Positions 30,248 to 39,724 of a stretch of 64,000 bases of DNA are shown here, one piece after another; position 1 is the first letter of the stretch; each line of letters opens with the position of its first letter. Below the pieces are notes generated by a model. The model did not search any database and had not been told where the DNA came from. It worked only from the letters and a program-made list of their open reading frames with translations. The position numbers and the translations under genes are program-made. Origin of the DNA: Phenylobacterium sp. RIFCSPHIGHO2_01_FULL_69_31 (GTDB taxonomy: Bacteria; Pseudomonadota; Alphaproteobacteria; Caulobacterales; Caulobacteraceae); assembly GCF_001824475.1 (NCBI RefSeq), contig NZ_MHXN01000045.1:124001-188000 (forward strand), written 5' to 3'.

Positions 30248-30973
30248 ATGCTTGACCGCACGTTAAATATGCCCGGCGAAGCGCTGTTCGGTCGCACCGA
30301 CGGCGCCCCTGTCGGCTGGGCCGTTTCGCGCGGCCAGGTGGGCTATCCCGAAGCGGTGGCGGCCATGGAGGCGCGGGCGGCGGCCATTGCGGACGGTCGG
30401 GCCGGCGAACTGGTCTGGCTGCTGGAGCATCCGCCGCTTTACACCGCCGGCGTCTCGGCCAAGCCGGCCGACCTGATCGACCCCGACCGATTCCCCGTGT
30501 TCGAGAGCGGCCGCGGCGGGCAGTTCACCTATCACGGCCCCGGTCAGCGGGTGGCGTACGTCATGCTGGACCTGACGAAGCGCCGCCGCGACGTCCGCGC
30601 CTTCGTGGCCGCCCTGGAGGCGTGGGTGATCGAGGCGCTGAGCGCCTTCAACGTGAAGGGTGAGATTCGCGAGGGCCGCGTCGGTGTCTGGGTCGAGCGG
30701 CGCCAGCCCGGCGCCCCGCCCCGCGAGGACAAGATCGCCGCCATCGGCGTCAAGCTGCGCAAATGGGTCTCATTCCACGGGATCTCGCTGAACGTGGAGC
30801 CGGACCTCGGCCACTTCGGCGGCATCGTTCCCTGCGGGGTTACCGCGCACGGCGTCACCAGCCTGGTCGACCTGGGCCTGCCGGTGACCATGGACGAGGC
30901 CGACGCGGCGCTGGAGGCCAGCTTCGCTAAGGTGTTCGGGGCGGTGGAAGAGGCGGAAGCGCCGCTTCTCTGA
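30248..30973 (+). CDS. lipB: Octanoyltransferase LipB
   Basis: A 241-residue enzyme that moves octanoate from acyl-carrier protein to the lipoyl domains of 2-oxoacid dehydrogenases, the first step of lipoate synthesis. Family motifs are LEHPPLYTAGVSAKPADL, GGQFTYHGPGQRVAYVMLDL, the catalytic Lys-containing AIGVKLRKWVSFHGISLNV, and the nucleophile Cys in GGIVPCGVTAHGVTSL. The exact start is uncertain because no Shine-Dalgarno site is seen; the ATG at 30269 (MPGEALF) is an alternative. It is divergent from the FliN-like gene and nearly abuts the DUF805 gene on the opposite strand. Confidence 0.93.
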   Translation: MLDRTLNMPGEALFGRTDGAPVGWAVSRGQVGYPEAVAAMEARAAAIADGRAGELVWLLEHPPLYTAGVSAKPADLIDPDRFPVFESGRGGQFTYHGPGQRVAYVMLDLTKRRRDVRAFVAALEAWVIEALSAFNVKGEIREGRVGVWVERRQPGAPPREDKIAAIGVKLRKWVSFHGISLNVEPDLGHFGGIVPCGVTAHGVTSLVDLGLPVTMDEADAALEASFAKVFGAVEEAEAPLL

Positions 30974-30976
30974 TCT

Positions 30977-31369
30977 CTACGCAGACGCCAGCATCACCGG
31001 GTTAAGGCCGTAGCGGTTGGCGCCCTGTTCGCCCGGCATCAGGGCCAGTTCCACGAAGGCCCAGACCAGGACCAGGAAGAAGGCGAAGTCGAGGAAGCCC
31101 GAGGGGTGCGGCCAGACCGCGACCACCGACGTCAAAATAAGCGCGGCCCACCAGCCCGACCGGCCGCGATCGTGGAGCCGTTTCGAGAGGACGCAGGCCC
31201 CGGCATAGAACAGCGCCGGATAGACCACCCAGCCAGTGATCCAGTGCAGCGTCGCACCGACCAGCGCCTCGTAGAACGCCGCAAGGACCAGCAGCACCGC
31301 CGCCGCGATCAGCGACGGCAGGCGCGGCGCGCGGCCCTGGCCTGAGAAGAAGAGGTCCGCAAAGCCCAT
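30977..31369 (-). CDS. DUF805 family membrane protein
   Basis: A 130-residue protein with four hydrophobic segments and the family mark ACVLSKRLHDRGRSGWWAAL (the usual RRLHDxGRSGWW of DUF805), near residues 58-76. The N-terminus MGFADLFFSGQGRAPR matches the family habit of a short cytosolic lead. Function is unknown. It follows pccA on the same strand by 22 bp. Confidence 0.85.
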   Translation of the reverse strand: MGFADLFFSGQGRAPRLPSLIAAAVLLVLAAFYEALVGATLHWITGWVVYPALFYAGACVLSKRLHDRGRSGWWAALILTSVVAVWPHPSGFLDFAFFLVLVWAFVELALMPGEQGANRYGLNPVMLASA

Positions 31370-31391
31370 CGAATCCCCCGAGCGGAAACGC

Positions 31392-33365
31392 TCAGGCGAA
31401 CTCTACCAGAACCTCGTCGGCCGCGACGCTGTCGCCGGACTTCACATTGACCGCCTTGATCGTGCCGTCCCGCTCGGCGCGCAGGATGTTCTGCATCTTC
31501 ATGGCCTCCAGCACGGCCACGACCTCGCCGGTCTTGACCTCCTGGCCCTGGGCCACGTCGATGGAGACCACCAGACCCGGCATCGGCGACAGCACCATCT
31601 TCGAGGTGTCCGCGGCCTTCTTGGGCGGCAACTTCTGGTGCAGTTCGGCCGAGCGCGGCGTCAGCACCAGCACATGCAGCGTCGTGGCGCGGTGGCGGAT
31701 CACGAAGCCCTCGGCCGCCGGCTTTACCGCCACGGTGAAGTCCTTGCCGTCCAGGTTGCCCCGGAACGACGGCTGGCCGGGCCGCCACTGGATGTCTTCC
31801 AGCCGCAGCTTACGGCCGTCGGCGTCGATCGTGAGGCCGCCGTCGACCGCCGCGACCTTCATGGACTGTTGCTTGTGCCCGGCGACGACGATCCACTCGC
31901 TGCGCACCTGGTCCGGCGCGACGCGGGCCAGCATCGCCCGGTGCATGGCCAGGGCCACCGCGCCCATCAGGTCGCGCTGCGCGTCGGTCGGCGGCAGGCC
32001 CTGGAAACCGTCGGGGAACTCGTCCTTGATGTAGTTGGTCGAGAGCTTGCCTGACCGGAACCGCGCCTGGTCCATCACGGCGGCCAGGAACGGGATATTC
32101 TGGCCCAGGCCCTCGATATGGAAATCCTCCAAGGCCCGGCCCATGACGTCGATGGCCGCCTCCCGGGTCTTCCCCCAGGTCGACAGCTTCGAGATCATCG
32201 GATCGTAGAACATCGAGATCTCGTCGCCCTCGCGCACGCCCGCGTCGTTGCGCACGAAGCCGCCCTCCACCTCGCCCTCCGCCGGCGGCGAGTAGCGCAC
32301 CAGGCGGCCGATCGAGGGCAGGAAGCCCCGGTAGGGGTCCTCGGCGTAGATCCGGCTTTCCATGGCCCAGCCGTTGATCTTCAGGTCCTTCTGGGCGAAC
32401 GGCAGCTTCTCGCCATAGGCCGAGCGGATCATCTGCTCGACCAGGTCCACGCCGGTGATCATCTCGGTGACCGGGTGTTCCACCTGCAGGCGGGTGTTCA
32501 TCTCCAGGAAGTAGAAGCTCTTGTCCTGGCCGGCCACGAACTCGACGGTGCCGGCGCTGTCGTATTGCACGGCCTTGGCCAGCGCGACGGCCTGGTCGCC
32601 CATGGCCTTGCGGGTCTTCTCGTCCAGCAGGGGGCTGGGCGCCTCCTCGATGACCTTCTGGTTCCGGCGCTGGATCGAGCACTCGCGCTCGAACAGGTGC
32701 ACGACGTTGCCGTGCTTGTCGCCCAGCACCTGGATCTCGACGTGGCGCGGGCTCTCGATGAATTTCTCGATGAAGATCCGGTCGTCGCCGAAGCTGGACT
32801 TGGCCTCGGCGCGCACCGCCGGGAAGCCCTCTTCCACGTCCTTGCGGTTCCAGGCGACGCGGATCCCCTTCCCGCCCCCGCCGGCCGAGGCCTTAATCAT
32901 CACCGGATAGCCGATCTCCTCCGAGATCTTCACGGCGTGGGCGGTGTCGTCGATCTCGCCCACATGGCCGGGGACCACCGAGACATTGGCCCGGGCGGCG
33001 AACTTCTTCGATTCGATCTTGTCGCCCATCGCCTCGATGGCGTGGGGGTTGGGGCCGATGAAGACGATGCCTTCCTTGGCCAGTCGCCGGGCGAAGGCCG
33101 CGTTCTCGGAGAGGAAGCCGAAGCCGGGGTGGACCGCCTCGGCGCCCGTGGACCGCACGGCGTCGACGATCTTGTCGGCCACCAGATAGCTTTCGGCGGC
33201 GGGCGCGCCGCCGATGAACACCGACTCGTCGGCCATCTCCACAGCCATGGAGTCGGCGTCGGCGTCGGAGTAGACGACCACCGTCTTGATGCCCATCCGG
33301 CGGCAGGTCTTGATGATCCGGACAGCGATTTCGCCCCGGTTGGCGATCAGGATTTTCGAGAACAT
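31392..33365 (-). CDS. pccA: Propionyl-CoA carboxylase, biotin-containing alpha subunit
   Basis: A 657-residue protein. The N-terminal biotin carboxylase (residues about 1-450) has KILIANRGEIAVRII, an ATP-grasp with KASAGGGGKGIRV, and EMNTRLQVEHPVTEMITGVDLVEQMI. A BT-type subunit-contact region is followed by a C-terminal biotinyl domain whose carrier Lys is in LEAMKMQN. It carboxylates biotin with bicarbonate and ATP; the beta subunit at 36246-37778 then transfers CO2 to propionyl-CoA, giving methylmalonyl-CoA from odd-chain fats and Val/Ile/Met/Thr. Length and BT region favour propionyl- over acetyl- or methylcrotonyl-CoA carboxylase. The ybjQ-like gene ends 8 bp upstream. Confidence 0.92.
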   Translation of the reverse strand: MFSKILIANRGEIAVRIIKTCRRMGIKTVVVYSDADADSMAVEMADESVFIGGAPAAESYLVADKIVDAVRSTGAEAVHPGFGFLSENAAFARRLAKEGIVFIGPNPHAIEAMGDKIESKKFAARANVSVVPGHVGEIDDTAHAVKISEEIGYPVMIKASAGGGGKGIRVAWNRKDVEEGFPAVRAEAKSSFGDDRIFIEKFIESPRHVEIQVLGDKHGNVVHLFERECSIQRRNQKVIEEAPSPLLDEKTRKAMGDQAVALAKAVQYDSAGTVEFVAGQDKSFYFLEMNTRLQVEHPVTEMITGVDLVEQMIRSAYGEKLPFAQKDLKINGWAMESRIYAEDPYRGFLPSIGRLVRYSPPAEGEVEGGFVRNDAGVREGDEISMFYDPMISKLSTWGKTREAAIDVMGRALEDFHIEGLGQNIPFLAAVMDQARFRSGKLSTNYIKDEFPDGFQGLPPTDAQRDLMGAVALAMHRAMLARVAPDQVRSEWIVVAGHKQQSMKVAAVDGGLTIDADGRKLRLEDIQWRPGQPSFRGNLDGKDFTVAVKPAAEGFVIRHRATTLHVLVLTPRSAELHQKLPPKKAADTSKMVLSPMPGLVVSIDVAQGQEVKTGEVVAVLEAMKMQNILRAERDGTIKAVNVKSGDSVAADEVLVEFA

Positions 33366-33373
33366 TCGGTGTC

Positions 33374-33697
33374 TTACACGCCCAATTTGACTGCGGTGCC
33401 GCAGGCCGTGACCATCAGCATGCCGTTCTCGACCCCGAGGGTTTCATAGTCGAGGTCGACGCCCACGACTGCGTCCGCGCCCAGCGCCTGGGCGTCGAGG
33501 GTCATCTCCTGGATGGCGATGTCCCGGGCCTCGCGCAGCGCCTTCTCATAGCCCCCGGCGCGGCCGCCGATGACGTTGGTGATGCCGGCGAAGAAGTCGC
33601 GGAAGATGTGCGCGCCGATGATGGCTTCGCCGGTGACGACGCCCAGGGTCTTCACGACCCTGCCTTCCGGCACGTCAGGCGTGGTGGCGATGATCAT
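33374..33697 (-). CDS. YbjQ family protein (DUF74)
   Basis: A 107-residue protein starting MIIATTPDVPEGR. The segment LGVVTGEAIIGAHIFRDFFAGITNVIGGRAGGYEKALREAR followed by ALGADAVVGVDLDYE is the full YbjQ/UPF0145 signature; family members form pentameric beta-alpha rings of unknown function, sometimes called heavy-metal-binding. The longer frame upstream was rejected because it runs antisense through msrB. It precedes pccA by 8 bp and probably shares its transcript. Confidence 0.88.
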   Translation of the reverse strand: MIIATTPDVPEGRVVKTLGVVTGEAIIGAHIFRDFFAGITNVIGGRAGGYEKALREARDIAIQEMTLDAQALGADAVVGVDLDYETLGVENGMLMVTACGTAVKLGV

Positions 33698-33752
33698 GGC
33701 GCGTGGGTCTCCGGTCTTTCGCCGCGAAGGGCGGGACCTTAGATTGGCGGTC

Positions 33753-34247
33753 ATGGACACGCCAGCAGTCTCCCCCTCCGGTTTCTCTCTCTCGCCGCCT
33801 GACCCTGAGGAACGCAAGCGACTGGAGGCCTCGCTCACCCGCGAGGAGGCCGAGGTCCTGCTGCACCACGGCACCGAGGCGCCCTTCTGCGGCGGCCTGC
33901 TCGATCAGAAGGACGACGGCGTCTACTGCTGCCGCCTCTGCGGCCTGCCGCTCTTCCAGCACAGAACCAAGTTCGAGAGCGGCACCGGCTGGCCCTCCTT
34001 CTGGGCGCCGGTAGACGAAGCACACGTGAAGGGGATCCGCGACACCTCGTACGGGATGGTCCGGATCGAGACCACCTGCGCGCGCTGCGGCAGCCACCAG
34101 GGCCACGTGTTCCCCGACGGCCCGCCGCCGACCCGGCTGCGCTATTGCATCAACTCGGTCTCGCTGACCTTCGTGAAGGGCGGCGCGCCCCTGCCCGACC
34201 CGCTCGGTCGCGGCGACAACGAGCACGCCGCCGGCGTGTACGCCTGA
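33753..34247 (+). CDS. msrB: Peptide-methionine (R)-S-oxide reductase MsrB
   Basis: A 164-residue enzyme that reduces methionine-R-sulfoxide in proteins. It has both zinc CxxC pairs (VYCCRLCGLPLF and TTCARCGSHQGHVFPDG), the substrate loop KFESGTGWPSFWAP, and the catalytic Cys in RYCINSVSL. The ATG at 33753 gives MDTPAVSPSG, about 25 residues longer than minimal MsrB. It is divergent from ybjQ. The next gene downstream overlaps its stop codon. Confidence 0.95.
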   Translation: MDTPAVSPSGFSLSPPDPEERKRLEASLTREEAEVLLHHGTEAPFCGGLLDQKDDGVYCCRLCGLPLFQHRTKFESGTGWPSFWAPVDEAHVKGIRDTSYGMVRIETTCARCGSHQGHVFPDGPPPTRLRYCINSVSLTFVKGGAPLPDPLGRGDNEHAAGVYA

Positions 34248-35062
34248 GCGAGCCCCCGTCCCGCGGTTCGATCTGGACGTCGGGCCTCTGGGCGTTCCTG
34301 GCGGCCATCGCCATGCTGGGCTGGGTGGCCTGGCAGAACCGCGCGGAAGACACGCGGCCCGGTCTTGCCTTCACCACCCTGGACGGCGCGTCCGAGGCTG
34401 AGCGCGAAGCCGCCGGCCGGCTGCTGCAGGAGGGCTACGCCTTACTGCGGTCCAGCGCCTTCCGGACCAGCCTGGAAGCCCTGCAGGATCGCTACCCCGC
34501 GATCTACGCCCGGCAAGCCGAGCAGGACCTTGATCCAAGGGACGTCGCCTCGATCGTGGCGCTGGAGCGGCCCGGCTCCCGCTTCGCGCCGGCGCAGGCC
34601 ATGATTGTCGATGACAATGGCGCGGCCCTGGGCGCTGCCGGCGAAGGCGGCGCCTCCGGGCGGTACGCGGACCTCCTGATCACGCGCGGCGTGCTCAGGG
34701 CTTTCCAGTCGAGCGACATCGTCGCCCGCTCATGCGCGATCAACGTGGCGGCCCACGAATACGCGCACACGATCTCGCTGACGCCCATGGGCTATCGCGT
34801 GGCCTTCACCGACACCGGCGAGTCGCAGCGGCGGATCGCGGACCGCAAGAACCCCGGCACGCCGATCGCCAGCTACCTGATCGGGTCGGTGGCCCAGTGT
34901 ACATGGCTGCAGCGCCAGGGCCGCATCGGCTCCGGCGACATCAAAGCGTGCGTCGAGGTGTTCGGAACTGCCGCGTTCAATTGGGCTCGCTGCAACCAGT
35001 TTGCCGGCGGCGAGCCCGTGGCGTTGCGCCCCGGGCTCGCTCCAGCCGTCCCGGCCCTCTAG
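34244..35062 (+). CDS. Membrane-anchored protein with HExxH metalloprotease motif
   Basis: About 272 residues, no recognised family. An N-terminal hydrophobic helix (SGLWAFLAAIAMLGWVAW) could be a membrane anchor or uncleaved signal. The motif NVAAHEYAHTIS near residue 170 is a zincin-type HExxH. Four Cys (RSCAIN, AQCTWL, KACVEV, ARCNQF) suggest periplasmic disulfides. No ATG, GTG or TTG lies near the expected start; the CTG at 34244 overlaps the msrB stop (CTGA), and the next in-frame ATG (34313) would cut the membrane helix. CTG initiation is an inference. Its stop overlaps the end of the convergent BON gene by 4 bases. Confidence 0.7.
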   Translation: MSEPPSRGSIWTSGLWAFLAAIAMLGWVAWQNRAEDTRPGLAFTTLDGASEAEREAAGRLLQEGYALLRSSAFRTSLEALQDRYPAIYARQAEQDLDPRDVASIVALERPGSRFAPAQAMIVDDNGAALGAAGEGGASGRYADLLITRGVLRAFQSSDIVARSCAINVAAHEYAHTISLTPMGYRVAFTDTGESQRRIADRKNPGTPIASYLIGSVAQCTWLQRQGRIGSGDIKACVEVFGTAAFNWARCNQFAGGEPVALRPGLAPAVPAL

Positions 35063-36147
35063 TTCCGCTTCTGCGCGGGCGGCGAGGTGTTGCCGTCGGT
35101 CACGTCCTTCACCGCATCGCTGGAGGCCATGCGGGCTTCCTGGACGCTGTCGCCATACCCGCGACCGGCGCTGGTGAAGTAGTTGCCGGACTGGATGCGC
35201 AGGTTGTTCTGGACGTGCTTGACGCCGGACAGGTCCTCCACGATGCGCTCGGCCCGGTGCTTGGCCTCACGGCTCTCGACCGTACCGGACAGGGTGACCT
35301 CGCCGCCTGAGACCGAGCAGTTGACCTCGCTGGCGTCCAGCCAGGGGTCGTCGGTCAGGCGCTGGTGGACCTCCTCGCTGATCCGCTCGTCCGAGCGCTG
35401 GTAGCCCTTGGGCCCACGGCCGCGCGCGCCGCGGAACTCCTCGTAGCGCTGGCGGTCCTCGCCGTAGCTGTCGCCGCCCATGTCGCTGAACCAGTTTGAG
35501 ATCTTGCGGCCCGTCCGCCGGAAGAAATCGCCGGCTTCGCGCGCGCGGTCCTCGAAGTCATGGTCGCCGTCGCGGCTCTCGTACCGGCCCCGGTAATCGC
35601 GGCCGCCGTCGCCGTAGCCACGCTCGTAGTCGTAGCCGCCGGTGCCGCCGCTGGCCGGCCGACGCATCTCTCGCGCCCACCGCTGATCGGCCTCCTGGCT
35701 GCCGAACCGGCGGCCCTCGGCATCATACGGACCGGACGAGCCGGCGCCGTAGCCGTAGCCGCCGCTATAGCCACCGCCATAGGTGCGCGAGCGGCCCTCT
35801 TCGCCGTAGTTGCCGCGGGTGTAGTCCTGGCCCTGGAAGCGCGGACTGGCCCGATAGCCGGTGTCGTAGTCGCCCCGTCGCATCGCGGGGGAGACGCCGC
35901 CGTAGTCTTCATCCTGCCAGTTCGAGCCGCTGCGGCTGCGATAGTCGCGCTCGCGCTGCGGACGGTTGTACGCCGCGCCGCTTTCCCGTTCGCCGAAGAC
36001 ACGCTCCTCGCGGTCGAAGCTGCGGTCCTCGCGCCCGGCATAGCGGTCGCCTTCGTCGTTCAGGCCGAAGACGTCGTAGCGATCGTCGTACCGCTGCTGG
36101 AGCCCGCGATCCCGCCATTCACGTTCGTCGTTCCACCGACCGGCCAT
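35059..36147 (-). CDS. BON-domain protein with long Arg/Tyr/Gly/Asp-rich region
   Basis: A 362-residue protein. The first two-thirds is low-complexity and charged (MAGRWNDEREWRDRG, repeated RDYR/GYG/YGEEG segments), predicted disordered. Residues about 265-335 form a BON domain: SEEVHQRLTDDPWLDASEVNCSVSGGEVTLSGTVESREAKHRAERIVEDLSGVKHVQNNLRI. BON domains bind membranes or other proteins, and BON proteins are frequent members of alphaproteobacterial general-stress regulons. The ATG at 36147 follows AAGGAGA. A perfect EcfG-like promoter lies at 36191-36215. No signal peptide is seen, so it is probably cytoplasmic. Confidence 0.88.
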   Translation of the reverse strand: MAGRWNDEREWRDRGLQQRYDDRYDVFGLNDEGDRYAGREDRSFDREERVFGERESGAAYNRPQRERDYRSRSGSNWQDEDYGGVSPAMRRGDYDTGYRASPRFQGQDYTRGNYGEEGRSRTYGGGYSGGYGYGAGSSGPYDAEGRRFGSQEADQRWAREMRRPASGGTGGYDYERGYGDGGRDYRGRYESRDGDHDFEDRAREAGDFFRRTGRKISNWFSDMGGDSYGEDRQRYEEFRGARGRGPKGYQRSDERISEEVHQRLTDDPWLDASEVNCSVSGGEVTLSGTVESREAKHRAERIVEDLSGVKHVQNNLRIQSGNYFTSAGRGYGDSVQEARMASSDAVKDVTDGNTSPPAQKRN

Positions 36148-36190
36148 GTTCGTTCTCCTTCGCTTCACGGGCGAATCCCGTTTGGCGGAG

Positions 36191-36215
36191 AACGGGGGGC
36201 GCGGAGCGTTGTTCC
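36191..36215 (-). promoter_or_regulatory. Candidate EcfG/SigT promoter for the BON-domain gene
   Basis: Minus strand GGAAC (36211-36215), 16 bases, CGTT (36191-36194), ending 43 bp upstream of the ATG at 36147. Exact consensus, right orientation, within the 98-bp gap after pccB, and upstream of a typical stress-regulon gene. Confidence 0.75.
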
Positions 36216-36245
36216 GACGAAGACCCGCCCCAGAGGCAGTCCGGC

Positions 36246-37778
<1,533 letters not shown>

Positions 37779-37881
37779 GCGTGGGCGCCCCGTGTCGACG
37801 AAAGGCGAAGGCGTAGAGGCGCTTCGGCCGGGAAGCAAGCTGCCGCCGGGGGAGGCCTCGCACCGCGGAAACCGCTGCTGT

Positions 37882-39717
37882 ATGAGCAGACCCATGTTCT
37901 TCCAGCGGGACCCATCCAGCCCGGAGCAGGATCGCCGCGCCGCGTCGGTGGCCGTGGTCCCGTTCGCGCCCCTCGCGCTCGAGCCCGAGACCGCGCGGAC
38001 CGCGACCGGATTCCTGGAGGACGTGATCGCCGAACTGGCCCGCTCGCCCGATATCGAGGTGCTGGCCGCGCGCACCTCCCTGTCGCTATCGCCCGATCAG
38101 CTCGACCCGCGCTCGCTCATGGAGGCCTATGGGGTCACCCATGTGCTGGACTGTGCCGTGCGGCCCGGGCCGACGGGCGTGCAGGTGAAGGTGAACCTGG
38201 TCGAGGCGGCGGCGGGCCGCGTCGTGTGGGCCGAGCGCTACGAAGCGCCGCTCCGACGGGCCGGGGAGGTTCTGGAGGACATCGCGGTGCAGGTGGCCAA
38301 CCACCTCACGGCCCGGGTGCGCCTGACCCGCCTCGCCCAGGCGCGCCTGCGCCCCCTGACCAGCCTGCGGGCGCAGGACTGCTGGCTGCGGGGACTGGAA
38401 TGCCTGCGCAGGTCGACGCCGGAAAGCGACGAGGAGGCGCGAAGGCTCTTCGAGCGCGCGCTCTCGATCGACCCCACCTACGCCCGCGCCTACGCCGGCC
38501 TGTCGCTCAGCCATTTCAAGCGCTGGAACTGGCGGCACGCGACCCCGCGCGAGGAGGAGGACGACCGCGCGTGCCTGCACTACGCGGCCCGGGCCGAGGG
38601 GCTCGACGAGATGGATCCGGTCGTCCAGGTGGTGTGCGGCCGGCTATACGTCTATGCGCGCGACTTCCCGCAAGGCCGCCGGCATCTGGACCGCGCGCTG
38701 GAGCTGAGCCCCAACCACGCCGACTGCCTGATGCAGATCGCGCCGCTCTGGGCCTATCTGGGCGAGCCGGAACAGGCGCTGGAGATGGCGGCCAAGGCGT
38801 TCCGCCTAAACCCGCTTCACGAGCCCTGGTACTATTTCGTCTCCTTCATCCCGCACTTCGTGGCCCGCGACCTCGCCACCGGCCTGGCGATCTTCGAGCG
38901 CTCGCCGCCGGACCAGATCTTCGAGCAGTCCGCCCTGATGGCCGCCAGCTACGCCCATCTGGGCCGACTGGACGAAGCGCGGGCCCAGATCCCAAAGTTC
39001 CTGGAGGCGTTCCGCCGCGACATCACCGGCGGGCGGGAGCCGCGCCCCGGCGAAGCGCTGCAGCACATCTTCGATTCCAACCCCTTCGCCCGGGACGAGG
39101 ACGCCATGTTCCTGCGGGAGGGCCTGCGCCTCGCGGGGCTGGCCGACATCGCAGGCGGCCCGCTGGTCGTCGACGCCCAGCCGCCAGCCGACAGCGGCCG
39201 CTTCGCCCGCCAGGGCGGTCTGTGGGAGCTGGAGTTCGCCGGCCGCCGGGCCCTGCTCCCGGACATGAAGGGCTTCTCGGACCTGGCGCTGCTGCTGGCC
39301 TCGCCGCGCGAGCGGATCCACTGCATGGAGCTGGCGGGCCGGCTGGTTGAGGGCGATAGCGGCACGGCCATGGACGCCAAGGCCCGCGCCGCCTGCCAGC
39401 GCCGGATCCAGGACCTCCAGGCCGACCTCGCTGAGGCCGAGCGCGACAATGACTTCGCCCGCACCGAACGCCTGTCGGCGGAACTTGACGGGGTGATCGA
39501 ACAGCTCTCGGCCGCCGTGGGCCTGGGCGGGCGCGGGCGGCGGCTGGGCGACCCGGCCGAGAAGGCCCGGACCGCCGTCACCTGGCGCATCCGCAGCGCC
39601 ATCCGCAAGATCGGCGAAGCGCACCCCGCCCTGGGGCGTCATCTGGAAGCGTCGATCCGCACCGGGGCGTTCTGCGCCTACCAGCCTGAGAACGCGGTGC
39701 GCTGGGCGGTCGGCTGA
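37882..39717 (+). CDS. TolB-like/TPR protein with conserved C-terminal helical domain
   Basis: A 611-residue protein. Residues about 20-160 resemble the TolB N-terminal-like domain that follows many adenylate cyclase or DNA-binding domains (SVAVVPFAPLALEPETARTATGFLEDVIAELARSPDIEVLAARTS ... YGVTHVLDCAVR). Residues about 170-400 contain TPR units (ARRLFERALSIDPTYARAYAGLS; HLDRALELSPNHADCLMQIA). The C-terminal part (about 450-611; ...DLALLLASPRERIH..., GLGGRGRRLGDPAEKARTAVTWRIRSAIRKI) resembles a domain I associate with ATP-binding or SARP-type regulators of other bacteria. No catalytic or DNA-binding domain is obvious. The start ATG at 37882 could instead be 37894. Confidence 0.75.
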   Translation: MSRPMFFQRDPSSPEQDRRAASVAVVPFAPLALEPETARTATGFLEDVIAELARSPDIEVLAARTSLSLSPDQLDPRSLMEAYGVTHVLDCAVRPGPTGVQVKVNLVEAAAGRVVWAERYEAPLRRAGEVLEDIAVQVANHLTARVRLTRLAQARLRPLTSLRAQDCWLRGLECLRRSTPESDEEARRLFERALSIDPTYARAYAGLSLSHFKRWNWRHATPREEEDDRACLHYAARAEGLDEMDPVVQVVCGRLYVYARDFPQGRRHLDRALELSPNHADCLMQIAPLWAYLGEPEQALEMAAKAFRLNPLHEPWYYFVSFIPHFVARDLATGLAIFERSPPDQIFEQSALMAASYAHLGRLDEARAQIPKFLEAFRRDITGGREPRPGEALQHIFDSNPFARDEDAMFLREGLRLAGLADIAGGPLVVDAQPPADSGRFARQGGLWELEFAGRRALLPDMKGFSDLALLLASPRERIHCMELAGRLVEGDSGTAMDAKARAACQRRIQDLQADLAEAERDNDFARTERLSAELDGVIEQLSAAVGLGGRGRRLGDPAEKARTAVTWRIRSAIRKIGEAHPALGRHLEASIRTGAFCAYQPENAVRWAVG

Positions 39718-39724
39718 CGCCGGC

